This document shows, piece after piece, positions 34,084 to 44,917 of a DNA stretch of 64,000 nt. How positions within the stretch are numbered: position 1 is the first letter of the stretch; each line of letters begins with the position of its first letter. The DNA lies in NCBI GenBank assembly GCA_963777625.1, contig CAVZRO010000017.1, positions 216,707-280,706 on the forward strand. The letters are read 5' to 3'. Source of the DNA: DATDIC01 sp963777625. GTDB lineage: Bacteria; Pseudomonadota; Alphaproteobacteria; Acetobacterales; Acetobacteraceae. Both the position numbers and the translations under genes were made by a program. The notes below the pieces were generated by a model, which was not told the origin of the DNA, did no database searches, and saw nothing but the letters and a program-made list of their open reading frames with translations.

Positions 34084-34371
34084 CTAGGGGATCAACCTGG
34101 CTATCTGTTCGCCCTGAGTGGTCAGCGTGACCCGCTTCTGGTCGTCATATGCGACCCAGCCCGCCGTCTTCGCCTTGTCCAGTATCTCCAGCAACTGACC
34201 GACCGAGTTGCCTGTCAGCGATACCAGATCCTTGACGTCCTGCGGCCCGCTGAGCAGTTGCTTCATCATTGCGTCGACCGAGGTCGCCCCCTGCGACTGG
34301 TTCAGCTTGCGGGCCGCTGAACTCGCGTTGAAGGCATCGAGGAACGTGCCGAACAAGTTGGCGTTTGACAC
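34084..34371 (-). CDS. Small winged-helix-like protein
   Basis: A 95-residue protein starting with GTG 34371 (VSNANLFGTFLDAFNASSAA). The C-terminal half (DVKDLVSLTGNSVGQLLEIL, then AKTAGWVAYDD and RVTLTTQGEQIARL) reads like a winged helix: recognition helix followed by a two-stranded wing. It could be a DNA-binding regulator or a protein-interaction module. It is directly upstream of the membrane protein gene, so a regulator-membrane partner pair is possible. No family recognised. Confidence 0.65.
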   Translation of the reverse strand: MSNANLFGTFLDAFNASSAARKLNQSQGATSVDAMMKQLLSGPQDVKDLVSLTGNSVGQLLEILDKAKTAGWVAYDDQKRVTLTTQGEQIARLIP

Positions 34372-34457
34372 CGGCAGTCTCCGCCGCGGACAGAAACAGG
34401 ATATCGCGTGGGATACCGGGCCGGTCAAGGCAAACGCGCGCCTTGCCGAGCCCCCCT

Positions 34458-34508
34458 CCTCATGTGTGGACGGCCCCGGCTGACAAGCGGTTTGTCGCCT
34501 CACGTGCA
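34458..34508. repeat. CATGTGTGGAyGGCCCC-type repeat, copy 1
   Basis: The segment beginning CATGTGTGGACGGCCCCGGC and ending near TCACGTGC resembles bases 58059-58109 (CATGTGTGGATGGCCCCCGG...), same orientation. Both copies are intergenic. A two-copy repeat with scattered mismatches. Confidence 0.6.
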
Positions 34509-34611
34509 GGTAACCAACCGCCCCCGCCCCCCGACCTACGCTTGTTAATCCGGCCAGCCGGGTCTAGTTCTCCCGCCCGTCGGCTTGGCCTGTAATTTCA
34601 GGAGGAAATCA

Positions 34612-35907
34612 ATGTCCCATCCCACGCGGCGGTCGCTGCTTGCCGGCTCGGCCGCTCTCCTGACTGCCCCCGCCATCGCCCATGCCCAGACGGCCACCCC
34701 CCCGGCATCCACCCCCAAGCCGCGCGTCACCGCCATCTCGCAATGGTCAGCCGGCAGCGACGGCGCCGCCATCTCCGCCCTCGGCAAGCTGTTCGAGGAA
34801 CATGGCGGCATCTGGCAGCACAATCCGGTGCCCGGCTTTACCACCGAGATGATGAACAAGCTGCGCGCCCAAATCCTCGCCGGCGATCCCCCGGCGATCT
34901 CGCAGCTCAAAGGGCCGGAGATCGCCGCCTGGTCGAAGATCGCCCCCACCGTCGATATCTCGCCCTGGGTGAAGGCAGCCGGATTTGAATCCAAGGTGCC
35001 GGCGGAGCTTGCCAAAAGCTGCCAGCCGGCCGGTCACTGGATCGCGCTCCCGCTGCAGGTCTATCGCATCAACACGCTGTTCCTCTCCGCTCCCGGAATG
35101 GAACGCGCGAAACTGACCAAGCCGCCGGCCAACTGGGACGAGTTCAACGAAGCCGCCACGAAGATGAAGGAAGCGGGCATGACCCCGCTCGCCAATGGCG
35201 GCATCCGCTGGGACGACGGCATGAAGTTCGAGATCGCGCTGGCCGGCATCGACCCCGATATCTACCGCCGCGCGATCATGCAGCTCGACACCGACGCGCT
35301 CAAAAGCAAGCAGGTGCTGGCCGCGTTCGAGCAGACCAGGCGCTTCGCCAACTGGATGAACCCGAACATCGCGGCGCAGGGCTGGGGCGTGAACCTGCCC
35401 GAGTTCATGAAGGGCAACATGGGAATGGTGCTGATGGGCGGCTGGGCCCAAGGCAATCTGCTGCGCGCCGGAGCAAAGCCGTCCGACTTCAGCAGCGGCC
35501 CTGCCCCGCAGGACAATGGTCCCCCCTGCTTCGATCTCAACGCCGACTGTTTCATGTTCTGGAAGCAGAAAGCAGCCGACCTGCAAGCAGGCCAGAAACT
35601 GTTCGCCGAGCTGGTGATGCAACCCTCCACCGAGGAGATGTACTCCAAGATCACCGGCTCCATTCCCGCCCGTACCGACGTCGATCTCAGCTCGGACGGC
35701 TTCCTCGACGGTCAGCGCAACTCGGCGGAGAATCTGCGCAACGCGATCGCGCAGAACCGCGTGCTGCTGAGCCTCGCGCACAACATGGCGCAGCCGAACG
35801 GCACCACCGCCGCGATGATCGATGTGCTGACCGAGTTCGTCCACAACAGCTCGATCCCGGCCGCCGAAGGCCAGAAACGCCTGGTGAACGCGGTGGAGAA
35901 CGCATAG
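34612..35907 (+). CDS. Sugar ABC transporter substrate-binding protein
   Basis: A 431-residue family 1 extracellular solute-binding protein (carbohydrate type, UgpB/MalE-like). The N-terminus has a twin-arginine-like signal (HPTRRSLLAGSAALLTAPAI then AHAQ). Core: AISQWSAGSDGAAISALGKL, MMNKLRAQILAGDPPAISQL, NWDEFNEAATKMKEAGMTPL and MGMVLMGGWAQGNL, as in sugar-binding proteins. AGGAGG lies 7 bases before ATG 34612. It heads an operon of two permeases, an ATPase and an SDR dehydrogenase that resembles xylose dehydrogenase, so a pentose or related sugar is the likely ligand (inference). Confidence 0.92.
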   Translation: MSHPTRRSLLAGSAALLTAPAIAHAQTATPPASTPKPRVTAISQWSAGSDGAAISALGKLFEEHGGIWQHNPVPGFTTEMMNKLRAQILAGDPPAISQLKGPEIAAWSKIAPTVDISPWVKAAGFESKVPAELAKSCQPAGHWIALPLQVYRINTLFLSAPGMERAKLTKPPANWDEFNEAATKMKEAGMTPLANGGIRWDDGMKFEIALAGIDPDIYRRAIMQLDTDALKSKQVLAAFEQTRRFANWMNPNIAAQGWGVNLPEFMKGNMGMVLMGGWAQGNLLRAGAKPSDFSSGPAPQDNGPPCFDLNADCFMFWKQKAADLQAGQKLFAELVMQPSTEEMYSKITGSIPARTDVDLSSDGFLDGQRNSAENLRNAIAQNRVLLSLAHNMAQPNGTTAAMIDVLTEFVHNSSIPAAEGQKRLVNAVENA

Positions 35908-35913
35908 TCCCGC

Positions 35914-36904
35914 GTGCCGCCTGACGCATCACGGGAGGGGGCTGGGGAGAGCGGGCGCCCACCCCCCTCCCCTCGCGGGAGGGGGCCGGGGGGAGGGGGC
36001 GCCGCGCACCCCCTCGAATGGCGCGCCTCGCTCCCCGCCGCCGCAGCCCAGCTCGCCATCTGGGTCCCGCTGCTGATCGCCGCCGGCCACGTCGTGCTGT
36101 TCACCGTGTGGACCACCTGGGTCTCATTCACCCCCTCCACGCTGCTGCCTGAATATTCCTGGATCGGCCTGCGCAACTACCGGGCCATCATGCGCACGGC
36201 CAATGTCCAGATCGCCTACGTGAACCTGCTCATCTTCGGCATCGGCTTCGTCGTGCTGACCACCGTGCTCGGCCTGCTGCTGGCGATCCTGCTCGACCAG
36301 CGCGTGCGCGGCGAAAACGTATTCCGCACCATCTTTCTCTATCCGCTCGCGGTGTCCTTCGTGGTCACCGGCACGGTCTGGAGCTGGCTGCTGAACCCGG
36401 GCATCGGCGTGCCGAAGCTGATGCATGATCTCGGCTGGACCAGCTTCCACTTCGACTGGCTGGTAGAGCCCGACAAGGCGATCTACACGCTGATCATTGC
36501 CGGCGGCATGGCAAGGCGCCGGGTTCGCCATGGCGCTGTTCCTGGCCGGGCTGCGCTCGGTCGATGCCGACCTGATGAAAGCGGCGCAGATCGACGGCGC
36601 CGGTCCGTGGCGCACCTATCGCCGCGTCGTGCTGCCGACCATCTGGCCGATCTTCGTCACCGTGCTGGTGATCCTGCTGCAATTCGCCATCAAGACCTTC
36701 GACCTGGTGCGCGCACTCACCGGCGGCGGCCCCGGCATCTCCACCATGCTGCCGGCACTCGTGGTCTATGATTTCATGTTCCAGCGCGGTGAGCTTGGCC
36801 GAGGCTCCGCCGCCGCGGTGCTGATGCTGCTGTCGCTCATCGTCGTCATGGCGCCATATGGGCTTTATATCCGCTGGCGCAGCCGCCAAAGGGCCCGGGC
36901 ATGA
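35914..36904 (+). CDS. Sugar ABC transporter permease 1 (one frame break)
   Basis: A MalF/UgpA-like inner-membrane permease of about 329 residues after correction. Six hydrophobic helices are visible, beginning with AQLAIWVPLLIAAGHVVLFT, and the cytoplasmic EAA loop is DADLMKAAQIDGAGPWRTYR followed by RVVLPTIWP. The frame breaks at 36502-36507 (CGGCGGC); removing one G restores IIAGAWQGAGFAMALFLAG. The first about 30 codons after GTG 35914 read through GC-rich inverted repeats (35930-36000) and are doubtful; the true start may be nearer 36018 with a non-ATG codon. It overlaps the next permease by 4 bases. Confidence 0.87.
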
Positions 36905-37752
36905 ACAGCACGGCCATGAAGCGCACCGCCATCTACGCCGCACTGGTGCTGCTCGCCGTGCTGTTCCTCATCCCGCTGGTCGTGGTGGTGATCAATTCGC
37001 TGCGCAGCAACCAGGAAATCGCCGCCACCTCCATGATCGGCTGGCCGCACCAGTTTGCGTTCGGCAACTACTCCCAGGCCTGGGACAAGTTCTGCATGGC
37101 CGAGCATTGCTGGGGCATCGAGCCCTACATGCTGAACTCGCTCGAACTGGCAATCCCGGCCACCATCCTCTCCACCGTGCTGGGCGCGCTCGCCGGCTAC
37201 TCCATCGCCTTATGGCGCTTTCCCGGCGACCAGCTCGTGTTCGGCATCGTGACACTCGGCATCTTCCTGCCGGAACAGATGAAGCTGATCCCCTGGGTCG
37301 TGGTGCTGCGCGACCTGGCGCTGACCAACACCATCGCCGGACTGGTGCTGATCCACATCGTCCAGGGCATGAGCTTCACCACCCTGTTCTGCCGCAACTA
37401 CTATGTCGGCATCCCGCAGGACCTGCTGAAGGCCGCCCGCATCGACGGCGCCGGCTTCTTCCGCGTGTTCTGGCGCATCGTGCTGCCGCTGTCGCCGCCG
37501 ATCCTGGTGGTCACGGTGATCTGGCAGTTCACCGGCATCTGGAACGAGTTCCTGTTCGGCGTCACCTTCACCCAGGGCGGCCAGCAGCCGGTCACCGCGG
37601 CGCTGATCGCACTCTCTGCCGCGATCACCACGGAGCCGCAATTCGGCGTGCAGAGCGCCGCCGTGCTGATCGCCGCCTTGCCGACCTTGCTTGTGTACCT
37701 GTTCGGCGGGCGATACTTCCTGCGCGGGCTCACCGCCGGCGCGGTGAAGTGA
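36901..37752 (+). CDS. Sugar ABC transporter permease 2
   Basis: A 283-residue MalG/UgpE-like permease with six membrane helices and the EAA loop PQDLLKAARIDGAGFFRVFW followed by RIVLPLSPP. ATG 36901 overlaps the permease 1 stop (ATGA), indicating translational coupling. It carries the usual second-permease C-terminus GGRYFLRGLTAGAVK, which is the standard end in sugar systems. Works with permease 1 and the ATPase 11 bases downstream. Confidence 0.95.
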   Translation: MNSTAMKRTAIYAALVLLAVLFLIPLVVVVINSLRSNQEIAATSMIGWPHQFAFGNYSQAWDKFCMAEHCWGIEPYMLNSLELAIPATILSTVLGALAGYSIALWRFPGDQLVFGIVTLGIFLPEQMKLIPWVVVLRDLALTNTIAGLVLIHIVQGMSFTTLFCRNYYVGIPQDLLKAARIDGAGFFRVFWRIVLPLSPPILVVTVIWQFTGIWNEFLFGVTFTQGGQQPVTAALIALSAAITTEPQFGVQSAAVLIAALPTLLVYLFGGRYFLRGLTAGAVK

Positions 37753-37762
37753 AAGGGATGCG

Positions 37763-38871
<1,109 letters not shown>

Positions 38872-38875
<4 letters not shown>

Positions 38876-39621
38876 GCTTCCCGACCTACCCCGACCTGCG
38901 CGGCCGCACCGTCATCATCACCGGTGGGGCCAGCGGGATAGGCGAGGCATTCGTGCACGCTTTCGTTGCCAATGACGCCAAGGTCGTCTTCCTCGACATC
39001 CAGCGCGAGCCCGGCGATGCCCTCGCCTCCGCGACCGGCGCCAGTTTCATTCCCTGCGATCTGACCGACCTGGTCGCCCTGCGAGCCGCCATCGAAGCCG
39101 CCGGCCGCGCCCACGGTCCCGCCTCGGTGCTGATCAACAACGCCGCCAACGACCAGCGCCAGCAGTTCGAGCAGGTCACCCCGGAGGAGTTCGACTGGAT
39201 GATGGCGGTCAATTTCCGCCACGTCTATTTCGCCGCCCAGGCCGTGCTGCCGCAAATGCGCGCGTTCGGCCGCGGCTCCATCATCAACATGAGCTCGGGC
39301 GCCTGGATGGCCGGCGGCCCCAGCATGCAAGCCTATTCCGCGGCCAAAGCCGCGATCGTCGGGTTCACCAACTCGCTCGCGCGCGATGTCGGACCGGACC
39401 GCATCCGCGTGAACGCGATCGCCCCGGGCATGGTGATCACCGAACGCCAGCGCCGGCTCTGGTACCAGGACGAAAGCCGCATCACCGCCGGCCGCTCACG
39501 CCAGTCCCTGCCGGACCCGATCGAACCGGAGGACATCGCGCAGACCGCACTGTTCCTCGCCTCCGACGCCAGCCGCGCCATCACCAAGCAGTGCCTGTCG
39601 GTCAACGCCGGATCGCAATAG
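38872..39621 (+). CDS. SDR-family dehydrogenase, sugar dehydrogenase-like
   Basis: A 249-residue short-chain dehydrogenase. NAD(P)-binding TGGASGIG (residues near 18-25), LDI after the second strand (NAD preference), NNAAND, catalytic Ser in NMSSGAW and Tyr/Lys in YSAAKAAIV. The segment GMVITERQRRLWYQDE resembles the C-terminal substrate loop of alphaproteobacterial D-xylose 1-dehydrogenases (Caulobacter XylB type), so oxidation of a pentose or similar sugar imported by the coupled ABC system is plausible. Family certain, substrate inferred. Confidence 0.9.
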
Positions 39622-39654
39622 CCCGTTCCAGCGTCGCCACCAGCCCCCACCGTC

Positions 39655-39712
39655 ACGCCCGGGCCCCCCCACCGTGATGCCGGGCTTGTCCCGGCCATCA
39701 ACGCTCCCAACC
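39655..39712. repeat. REP-like repeat between the two dehydrogenase genes
   Basis: A degenerate CGTCACGCCCGGGC unit, then the palindromic TGATGCCGGGCTTGTCCCGG and CCATCAACG. It lies 34 bases after the SDR stop. Confidence 0.7.
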
Positions 39713-39752
39713 CCCCGCGCACCCCAACGCCTCCCGCACACTGGACCACCCA

Positions 39753-40802
39753 ATGACCCACCCCACCCCGCCCCGAACCATATTCATCGCCAGCCCCCTG
39801 GAACCGGAGCACGTCGACCACATCCGCAACATCGCCCCGGCCCACGTCGAAATCATCCACCAGCCCGACATCCTTCCCCCCACGCGCTATACCGCCGACC
39901 ACCACGGCGCCCCGTTCACCCGCACCGCCGACCAGCAGCGCCGCTGGAACAAATCCCTCGCCCGCGCCGAAATCCTCTGGGACCTGCCGCCCGACCCGGC
40001 GGACGTCGCAACCGCGAAACGCCTCCGCTGGATACAGACAACCAGCAGCGGCATCGGCCCGGCGGTGCAGCGCCTCGGCCTGTCCACCTCCGATATCATC
40101 GTCACCACCGCACGCGGCGTACACGCCGGGCCGTTGGCCGAATTCGTCTTCATGGTCCTGCTGCTGCACTTCCGTGGCCTGCGCCACCTGGAAGCGGAAC
40201 AACGCGCACACCGCTGGACGCGCTATTGCGGCCAGGAGGTTGCCGGCAAAACCTTGTTGACCATCGGCGCCGGAGATCTTGCACGCGGAATCGCCCCCAT
40301 CGGACAGGCGCTGGGCATGCGCATCATCGCCGTAACCCGAGACCCCGCACGGCACCGTCCGCACGCCGGCCTGTTCAATTCCCTGCATGCCGCGTCCGAT
40401 CTGCACCGCGTCCTGCCGCAGGCCGACGCCGTGGTGCTGACGCTGCCGCACACCGACGGCACCACGAATATGATAGATGACGCGACCTTTGCCGCCTGCA
40501 AACCCGGCGCGCTCTTCGTCAATATCGGTCGCGGCCAGGTGGTGGATGAAACCGCGCTGCTGCGTCATCTGCGGTCCGGCCATATCGGCTTTGCCGCCTT
40601 GGATGTCGCCGCGATCGAACCGCTGCCGGCCGACAGCCCTCTGTGGGACATGCCGAATGTCCTGATCAGCCCCCACTCCGCCAGCACCGTCACCACGGAG
40701 AACGCGAAGATCACCCGTATCTTCTGCGACAATCTGCGCTGCTACCTGGATGGGCGGCCGCAAGACATGCGCAACCTGTTCGACAAGACAAGAATGTATT
40801 AG
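39753..40802 (+). CDS. D-2-hydroxyacid dehydrogenase family protein
   Basis: A 349-residue NAD(P)-dependent 2-hydroxyacid dehydrogenase. Seen: LRWIQTTSSGIGPAVQ, TTARGVHAGPLAEFVFMVLL, nucleotide-binding TIGAGDLARGIAPIG, catalytic Arg in VNIGRGQVVDE, Glu in AAIEPLPADSPLW and His in ISPHSAS. The glycine motif G-A-G-D-L-A-R-G has Asp and Ala in variable positions but keeps the outer glycines. Probably reduces or oxidises a 2-oxo/2-hydroxy acid; substrate unknown. It is separated from the SDR gene by a REP-like repeat and precedes the PotD-like gene by 34 bases. Confidence 0.9.
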   Translation: MTHPTPPRTIFIASPLEPEHVDHIRNIAPAHVEIIHQPDILPPTRYTADHHGAPFTRTADQQRRWNKSLARAEILWDLPPDPADVATAKRLRWIQTTSSGIGPAVQRLGLSTSDIIVTTARGVHAGPLAEFVFMVLLLHFRGLRHLEAEQRAHRWTRYCGQEVAGKTLLTIGAGDLARGIAPIGQALGMRIIAVTRDPARHRPHAGLFNSLHAASDLHRVLPQADAVVLTLPHTDGTTNMIDDATFAACKPGALFVNIGRGQVVDETALLRHLRSGHIGFAALDVAAIEPLPADSPLWDMPNVLISPHSASTVTTENAKITRIFCDNLRCYLDGRPQDMRNLFDKTRMY

Positions 40803-40836
40803 GCTCGCCTCGCCCCAAAAGGATGGAGGAATTGCG

Positions 40837-41898
40837 ATGAACGGATTAAGCCGCCGGTTCATGCTCGGCGCCGGACTCGCCGCAACGGCCGGGCTCAGGC
40901 GTGCGCATGCCGCCGACGCGCCGTCGGGCGACATCGTCCTGATGGCCTATTCCGGTTCCTTCCAGGAAAACTACACCAAGGTCGTGGTCGAACCGTTCAT
41001 GAAAGCGAACCCGGGGATCAACGTCATCTACAACCCCGGCGGCAGTTCCGCGCAGATGCTCGGGATGTTGCGCGCCCAACGGGCGCATCCGCAGATCGAC
41101 GTCGATATCATGGATTTTTCCGTCTCCCGCGTGGCCAACAAGGAAGGCCTGTTCCGCAAATTCACACCGCAGGAGGTGCCGAATTTCGCCGACGTCTACG
41201 ATCAGGCAAAGATGCCCGGCGACATGGGCCCCGGAATCACCTTCGATAACCTCGTCATGATCTACAACCCACAGAACGTAAAGCCGGCCCCCACCGGCAT
41301 CCCGGATCTGCTCAATCCAGCCCACAAGGGCCGCATCGTGTTTTCACCCGCACCGAACGTCATCGGCATCGCGCTGCAGCTTGTCGTCGCGCACTACCTG
41401 GGCGCCGACTACAAGGGCTCCTCCGATCCCGAAATAGATCTGCTCAAGAAAATCGCCCAGAACGTGCAGACCTGGAATCCCATGCCGGACGAATACACCA
41501 TGGTCATCAACGGCGATGCCGACATCGCCATCGCCTGGAACGCCCGAGCGCAGGCCTACAAGGACAAGGCGCCCGGCAAGATCAAGTCGATCACCATGCA
41601 GCAGGGCTCGATCCTCGACATGGACACGATCAATTTGGTTGAGGGCGCCAAGAACCCGGCGGCGGGACTGGCCTTCATCAACTACGCCTTGTCCCCTGAA
41701 GCGCAGGAGCGCTTTGCCAAGCTCATGTATTATGGACCGTCGAACCGCAACACGAAGCTGCCGGAGGACGTCATGTCCCGCACCTCCTCCTATCCGGCGA
41801 CGCTCGAAAAAATGATCCCGGTCGATTGGGCCTATGTTGCCAGCGTGCAGGATCAGTGGACCAACCGCTGGCGGCGAGAGGTCGTCCCGGCCCGCTGA
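40837..41898 (+). CDS. Polyamine-type ABC transporter substrate-binding protein
   Basis: A 353-residue family 1 binding protein of the spermidine/putrescine (PotD-like) class. Signal SRRFMLGAGLAATAGLRRAH looks twin-arginine-like. Then IVLMAYSGSFQENYTKVVVE, FMKANPGINVIYNPGGSSAQ, and GITFDNLVMIYNP, typical of this group. GGAGGA lies 6 bases before ATG 40837. It is followed by the ATPase and two permeases. The PotD class also covers thiamine, iron and unknown ligands, so the ligand is open. Confidence 0.9.
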   Translation: MNGLSRRFMLGAGLAATAGLRRAHAADAPSGDIVLMAYSGSFQENYTKVVVEPFMKANPGINVIYNPGGSSAQMLGMLRAQRAHPQIDVDIMDFSVSRVANKEGLFRKFTPQEVPNFADVYDQAKMPGDMGPGITFDNLVMIYNPQNVKPAPTGIPDLLNPAHKGRIVFSPAPNVIGIALQLVVAHYLGADYKGSSDPEIDLLKKIAQNVQTWNPMPDEYTMVINGDADIAIAWNARAQAYKDKAPGKIKSITMQQGSILDMDTINLVEGAKNPAAGLAFINYALSPEAQERFAKLMYYGPSNRNTKLPEDVMSRTSSYPATLEKMIPVDWAYVASVQDQWTNRWRREVVPAR

Positions 41899-41923
41899 CG
41901 CGGGACAGCGCATCGCTGCAAAC

Positions 41924-43009
41924 ATGAACGCCGGCTATCTCGCACTGCGCGGCATCACCAAGCGCTACAACGATGCCCCGCCGGTGGTGTCGGGCTGCGA
42001 CCTCGACGTCGCGCGGGGTGAGTTCATCACCCTGCTCGGCCCATCCGGCTGCGGCAAGACCACCATCCTTCGCATAATCGCCGGCCTTGTTGCACCGTCC
42101 GCCGGGCGAGTCCTGCTGGATGGAAACGATATCACCCTGCGGCCCGTCCATGCGCGCAATATCGGCCTCGTGTTCCAGAACTACGCGCTGTTTCCGCACC
42201 TCTCGGCCGAGCGCAACATCGCGTTCGGCCTCGACATGCGCGGCATACGGGGCCGCGCGGCGCGCGATCGCATCACCCGCTCGCTGGAACTTGTGCAGCT
42301 CGGCGATTTCGCCCAGCGCATGCCGCGCGAACTCTCCGGCGGCCAGCAGCAACGCGTCGCCCTCGCCCGCGCCCTGGTCATCGAACCCGCCATCCTGCTG
42401 CTGGACGAACCGCTCTCCAACCTCGACGCCAAGCTGCGCGACGAGCTGCGCACCGAAATCCGCGATATCCAGACCCGCCTCGGCATCACCGCCCTGTTCG
42501 TCACCCACGACCAGGCCGAGGCGCTGACCATGTCCGACCGCATCGCGGTGATGAACCAGGGCCGGCTGGAGCAGGTCGGCACACCCACGGACATCTACGA
42601 GCGTCCCGCCAGCCCGTTCGTCGCCGGATTCGTCGGCCGCACCAATCGCCTGCTGGCAACCGTTGAAAGCAGCCGGCCCGATTATTCGGTCCTGGTCTCC
42701 AACGGATTGCGGTTCGCCGCCCGAAAGCAGTTGCCCCCCAGTCACGCCACCACGGTCATGATCAGGCCACACCGCATGCGCCTGTCCCGTTCGCCGAGAC
42801 CTGACAGCGAGAACATGAACACCCTGCCGGCCGTCATCCGCCGCATTGTCTTCGCCGGCGACGTCATCCAATACGAAGCCGATGCCGCCGGCACGTCCTT
42901 GCTCATCGAGAACCAGACTTCCTCGCAGCCCGACCTGAGCATCGCCACCGGGGATCAGGTGCTCGTCGAATGGCCGGTGTCCGACACGCTGGTCTTCGCC
43001 GACACATGA
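41924..43009 (+). CDS. Polyamine-type ABC transporter ATP-binding protein
   Basis: A 361-residue PotA-like ATPase: Walker A GPSGCGKTT, Q-loop FQNYALFPHLSA, signature LSGGQQQRVALARALVIEP, Walker B ILLLDEPLSNLD and switch VTHDQAEALTMSD. The C-terminal TOBE-like region (from about 290: RRIVFAGDVIQYEADAAG) is the regulatory domain of this class. ATG 41924 is 25 bases after the binding-protein stop. The 184-base gap to the permease holds REP-like repeats, which may weaken downstream expression. Confidence 0.95.
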   Translation: MNAGYLALRGITKRYNDAPPVVSGCDLDVARGEFITLLGPSGCGKTTILRIIAGLVAPSAGRVLLDGNDITLRPVHARNIGLVFQNYALFPHLSAERNIAFGLDMRGIRGRAARDRITRSLELVQLGDFAQRMPRELSGGQQQRVALARALVIEPAILLLDEPLSNLDAKLRDELRTEIRDIQTRLGITALFVTHDQAEALTMSDRIAVMNQGRLEQVGTPTDIYERPASPFVAGFVGRTNRLLATVESSRPDYSVLVSNGLRFAARKQLPPSHATTVMIRPHRMRLSRSPRPDSENMNTLPAVIRRIVFAGDVIQYEADAAGTSLLIENQTSSQPDLSIATGDQVLVEWPVSDTLVFADT

Positions 43010-43049
43010 TACGAACTTGCCTTGATGCTGACCCTTTCCGTCAGGCCGG

Positions 43050-43125
43050 CCCCTTTCCGTCATGGCCGGGCTTGTCCAGGCTTGTCCCGGCCATCAACGC
43101 ACCCGTCCCGGCCATCCATGACTTT
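43050..43125. repeat. REP-like repeats between ATPase and permease
   Basis: Two palindromic GTCATGGCCGGGCTTGTCC and CCCGGCCATC words plus a third partial copy. The family matches 18705-18830, 39655-39712 and 60978-61004. Confidence 0.75.
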
Positions 43126-43193
43126 CTCGCCCCCAGCCCCGCTCGTTTGCTTCACGTTGCTCCGGGCAACACCGACAGGATGAGTCATTCCCA

Positions 43194-44048
43194 ATGCGGT
43201 CCGGTATGAAACGTCTCTTCAGCATCACCGCACTGTTGTCACCCGCCTCGGCGCTGATGTTTGTCGGGTTCGTCCTGCCGATGGCCTGGCTGTTCCGCCT
43301 GTCGCTCGATCGCGCGGAAGAAGGCGGCGTACTGGTCCCGGACCTCACAGCGGCAAATTACACGCAGTTCCTGCATGACAGGTTCTACCTGGCGATCCTC
43401 GGCCGCACATTGGTCCTGGGAGTAATCGTCTCGGTGCTCACCCTGATCTGCGCCTACCCGATCGCGCTGTTCCTGTTCCGCACGCGGTCGCGCTGGCGCG
43501 GTATCCTCGCTGTCCTGACCATCTCGCCGATGCTGGTCAGCTCCGTCGTCCGCACCTTCAGTTGGATGGCCATCCTCGGCGACCGCGGCTTGGTCAACGA
43601 TACGTTGCGCGCGCTCGGTCTGATCGATCACCCGCTCGCGCTGATGAACAACATGCTGGGCGTCACCATCGGCCTCGTGCAGATCGAGATGCCGGTGATG
43701 ATTCTCGCCTTGATCGCCGGCCTGTCCCGCCTGGATCCAACGCTCGAGGAAGCCGCTCAAACCCTGGGCGCCCGCCCCTGGCGCGCCTTCCTGCGGGTCA
43801 CCTTGCCGCTCAGCGCCCCCGGCATAGTGCTTGGATGCCTCATCACCTTCGTCCAGGTCATGAGCTCTTTCGTCACCCCCACGCTGCTCGGCGGCGGACG
43901 CGTCTACGTGATGGCGACCACGATCTACGAAGAAGCGCTCGAAACCCTGAACTGGCCACTGGGCGCAACGATTTCGATCATCCTTATCGCCATCTTCGGC
44001 ATCTGCGCCCTGTTCTACGAACGCCTCGGCCGGCGATGGGCCCGATGA
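43194..44048 (+). CDS. Polyamine-type ABC transporter permease (PotB-like)
   Basis: A 284-residue, six-helix permease. The EAA loop is DPTLEEAAQTLGARPWRAFL followed by RVTLPLSAPG. The first helix starts ITALLSPASALMFVGFVLPM. ATG 43194 or ATG 43206 could be the start. The stop overlaps the next start (ATGA at 44045), so the two permeases are co-translated. Functions with the binding protein and ATPase upstream. Confidence 0.93.
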   Translation: MRSGMKRLFSITALLSPASALMFVGFVLPMAWLFRLSLDRAEEGGVLVPDLTAANYTQFLHDRFYLAILGRTLVLGVIVSVLTLICAYPIALFLFRTRSRWRGILAVLTISPMLVSSVVRTFSWMAILGDRGLVNDTLRALGLIDHPLALMNNMLGVTIGLVQIEMPVMILALIAGLSRLDPTLEEAAQTLGARPWRAFLRVTLPLSAPGIVLGCLITFVQVMSSFVTPTLLGGGRVYVMATTIYEEALETLNWPLGATISIILIAIFGICALFYERLGRRWAR

Positions 44049-44827
44049 AGCTCGTCGCCCGCCTGGTCATCGTCCTGCTCTACGTGTTTCTGCTGGCGCC
44101 GATCGGCATCATCGCGCTGACCTCGTTCAGCAACGATGCCTATCTGGCGTTCCCCCCTGCCCATTGGGGCCTGGGCGGCTACCTCGCCCTGCTGCGAAAC
44201 ACCGGCTTCCGCGCCGGTCTGGAAACCAGCCTGCTGCTTGGCGCGGCCGTCACCGCTCTCACGCTGGCGCTCGGGACCGCCGCCGCCTTCGCGATCGCCC
44301 GGTTTCGTTTTCGCGGCGCCGGAGCGTTGCTTGCCTTCTTCACCGCGCCTCTGCTGCTGCCCACGATCGTGCTTGGCCTGGCGCTGTTGCTGGTATTCGC
44401 TCAGCTCGGCCTGCTGGCCACGTTCACCGGCCTGACGATCGGCCACGCGGTGGTGGCAATCCCGTACGTGATCCGGCTCATGCTCACCGCCCTCAACAAT
44501 CTGCCGCCGGCGCTGGAGGAAGCCGCCGCGACTCTAGGAGCGTCCCCGCTGCGCGTGTTCTGGCGCGTGACGCTGCCGCTGATGCGCCCAGCCCTGCTGG
44601 CCGCCGCGGCTCTGGCGTTCCTCGCATCCTTCGATGAAGTCACCATCACCCTGTTCCTTGTCGGGCCGAGGCTGACGACTCTGCCGGTGGAGGTGTTCCG
44701 TTACGTGCAGAACCATGCCGACCCGCAGGTATCCGCCTTATCCGTGGTGCTGATCGTGCTGACGGTCGGCGTGATCGTGCTGGTCGAACGCAGCCTTGGG
44801 CTCATGCGCGCCGTGTCCCGGCCATAG
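44045..44827 (+). CDS. Polyamine-type ABC transporter permease (PotC-like)
   Basis: A 260-residue permease starting MKLVARLVIVLLYVFLLAPI, with six membrane helices and EAA loop PALEEAAATLGASPLRVFWR followed by VTLPLMRPAL. TSFSNDAYLAFPPAHWGLGG is the typical periplasmic loop of PotC relatives. ATG 44045 overlaps the PotB-like stop. Last gene of the transporter operon. Confidence 0.94.
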   Translation: MKLVARLVIVLLYVFLLAPIGIIALTSFSNDAYLAFPPAHWGLGGYLALLRNTGFRAGLETSLLLGAAVTALTLALGTAAAFAIARFRFRGAGALLAFFTAPLLLPTIVLGLALLLVFAQLGLLATFTGLTIGHAVVAIPYVIRLMLTALNNLPPALEEAAATLGASPLRVFWRVTLPLMRPALLAAAALAFLASFDEVTITLFLVGPRLTTLPVEVFRYVQNHADPQVSALSVVLIVLTVGVIVLVERSLGLMRAVSRP

Positions 44828-44917
44828 TTTTACGCTATCCGCTTGCAGGCTGGCAGGCTGGCCCCGACTTATATCCCCTATCAGGCATTGAGAGGGCCCC
44901 CTCCGGGAGAGATTCGC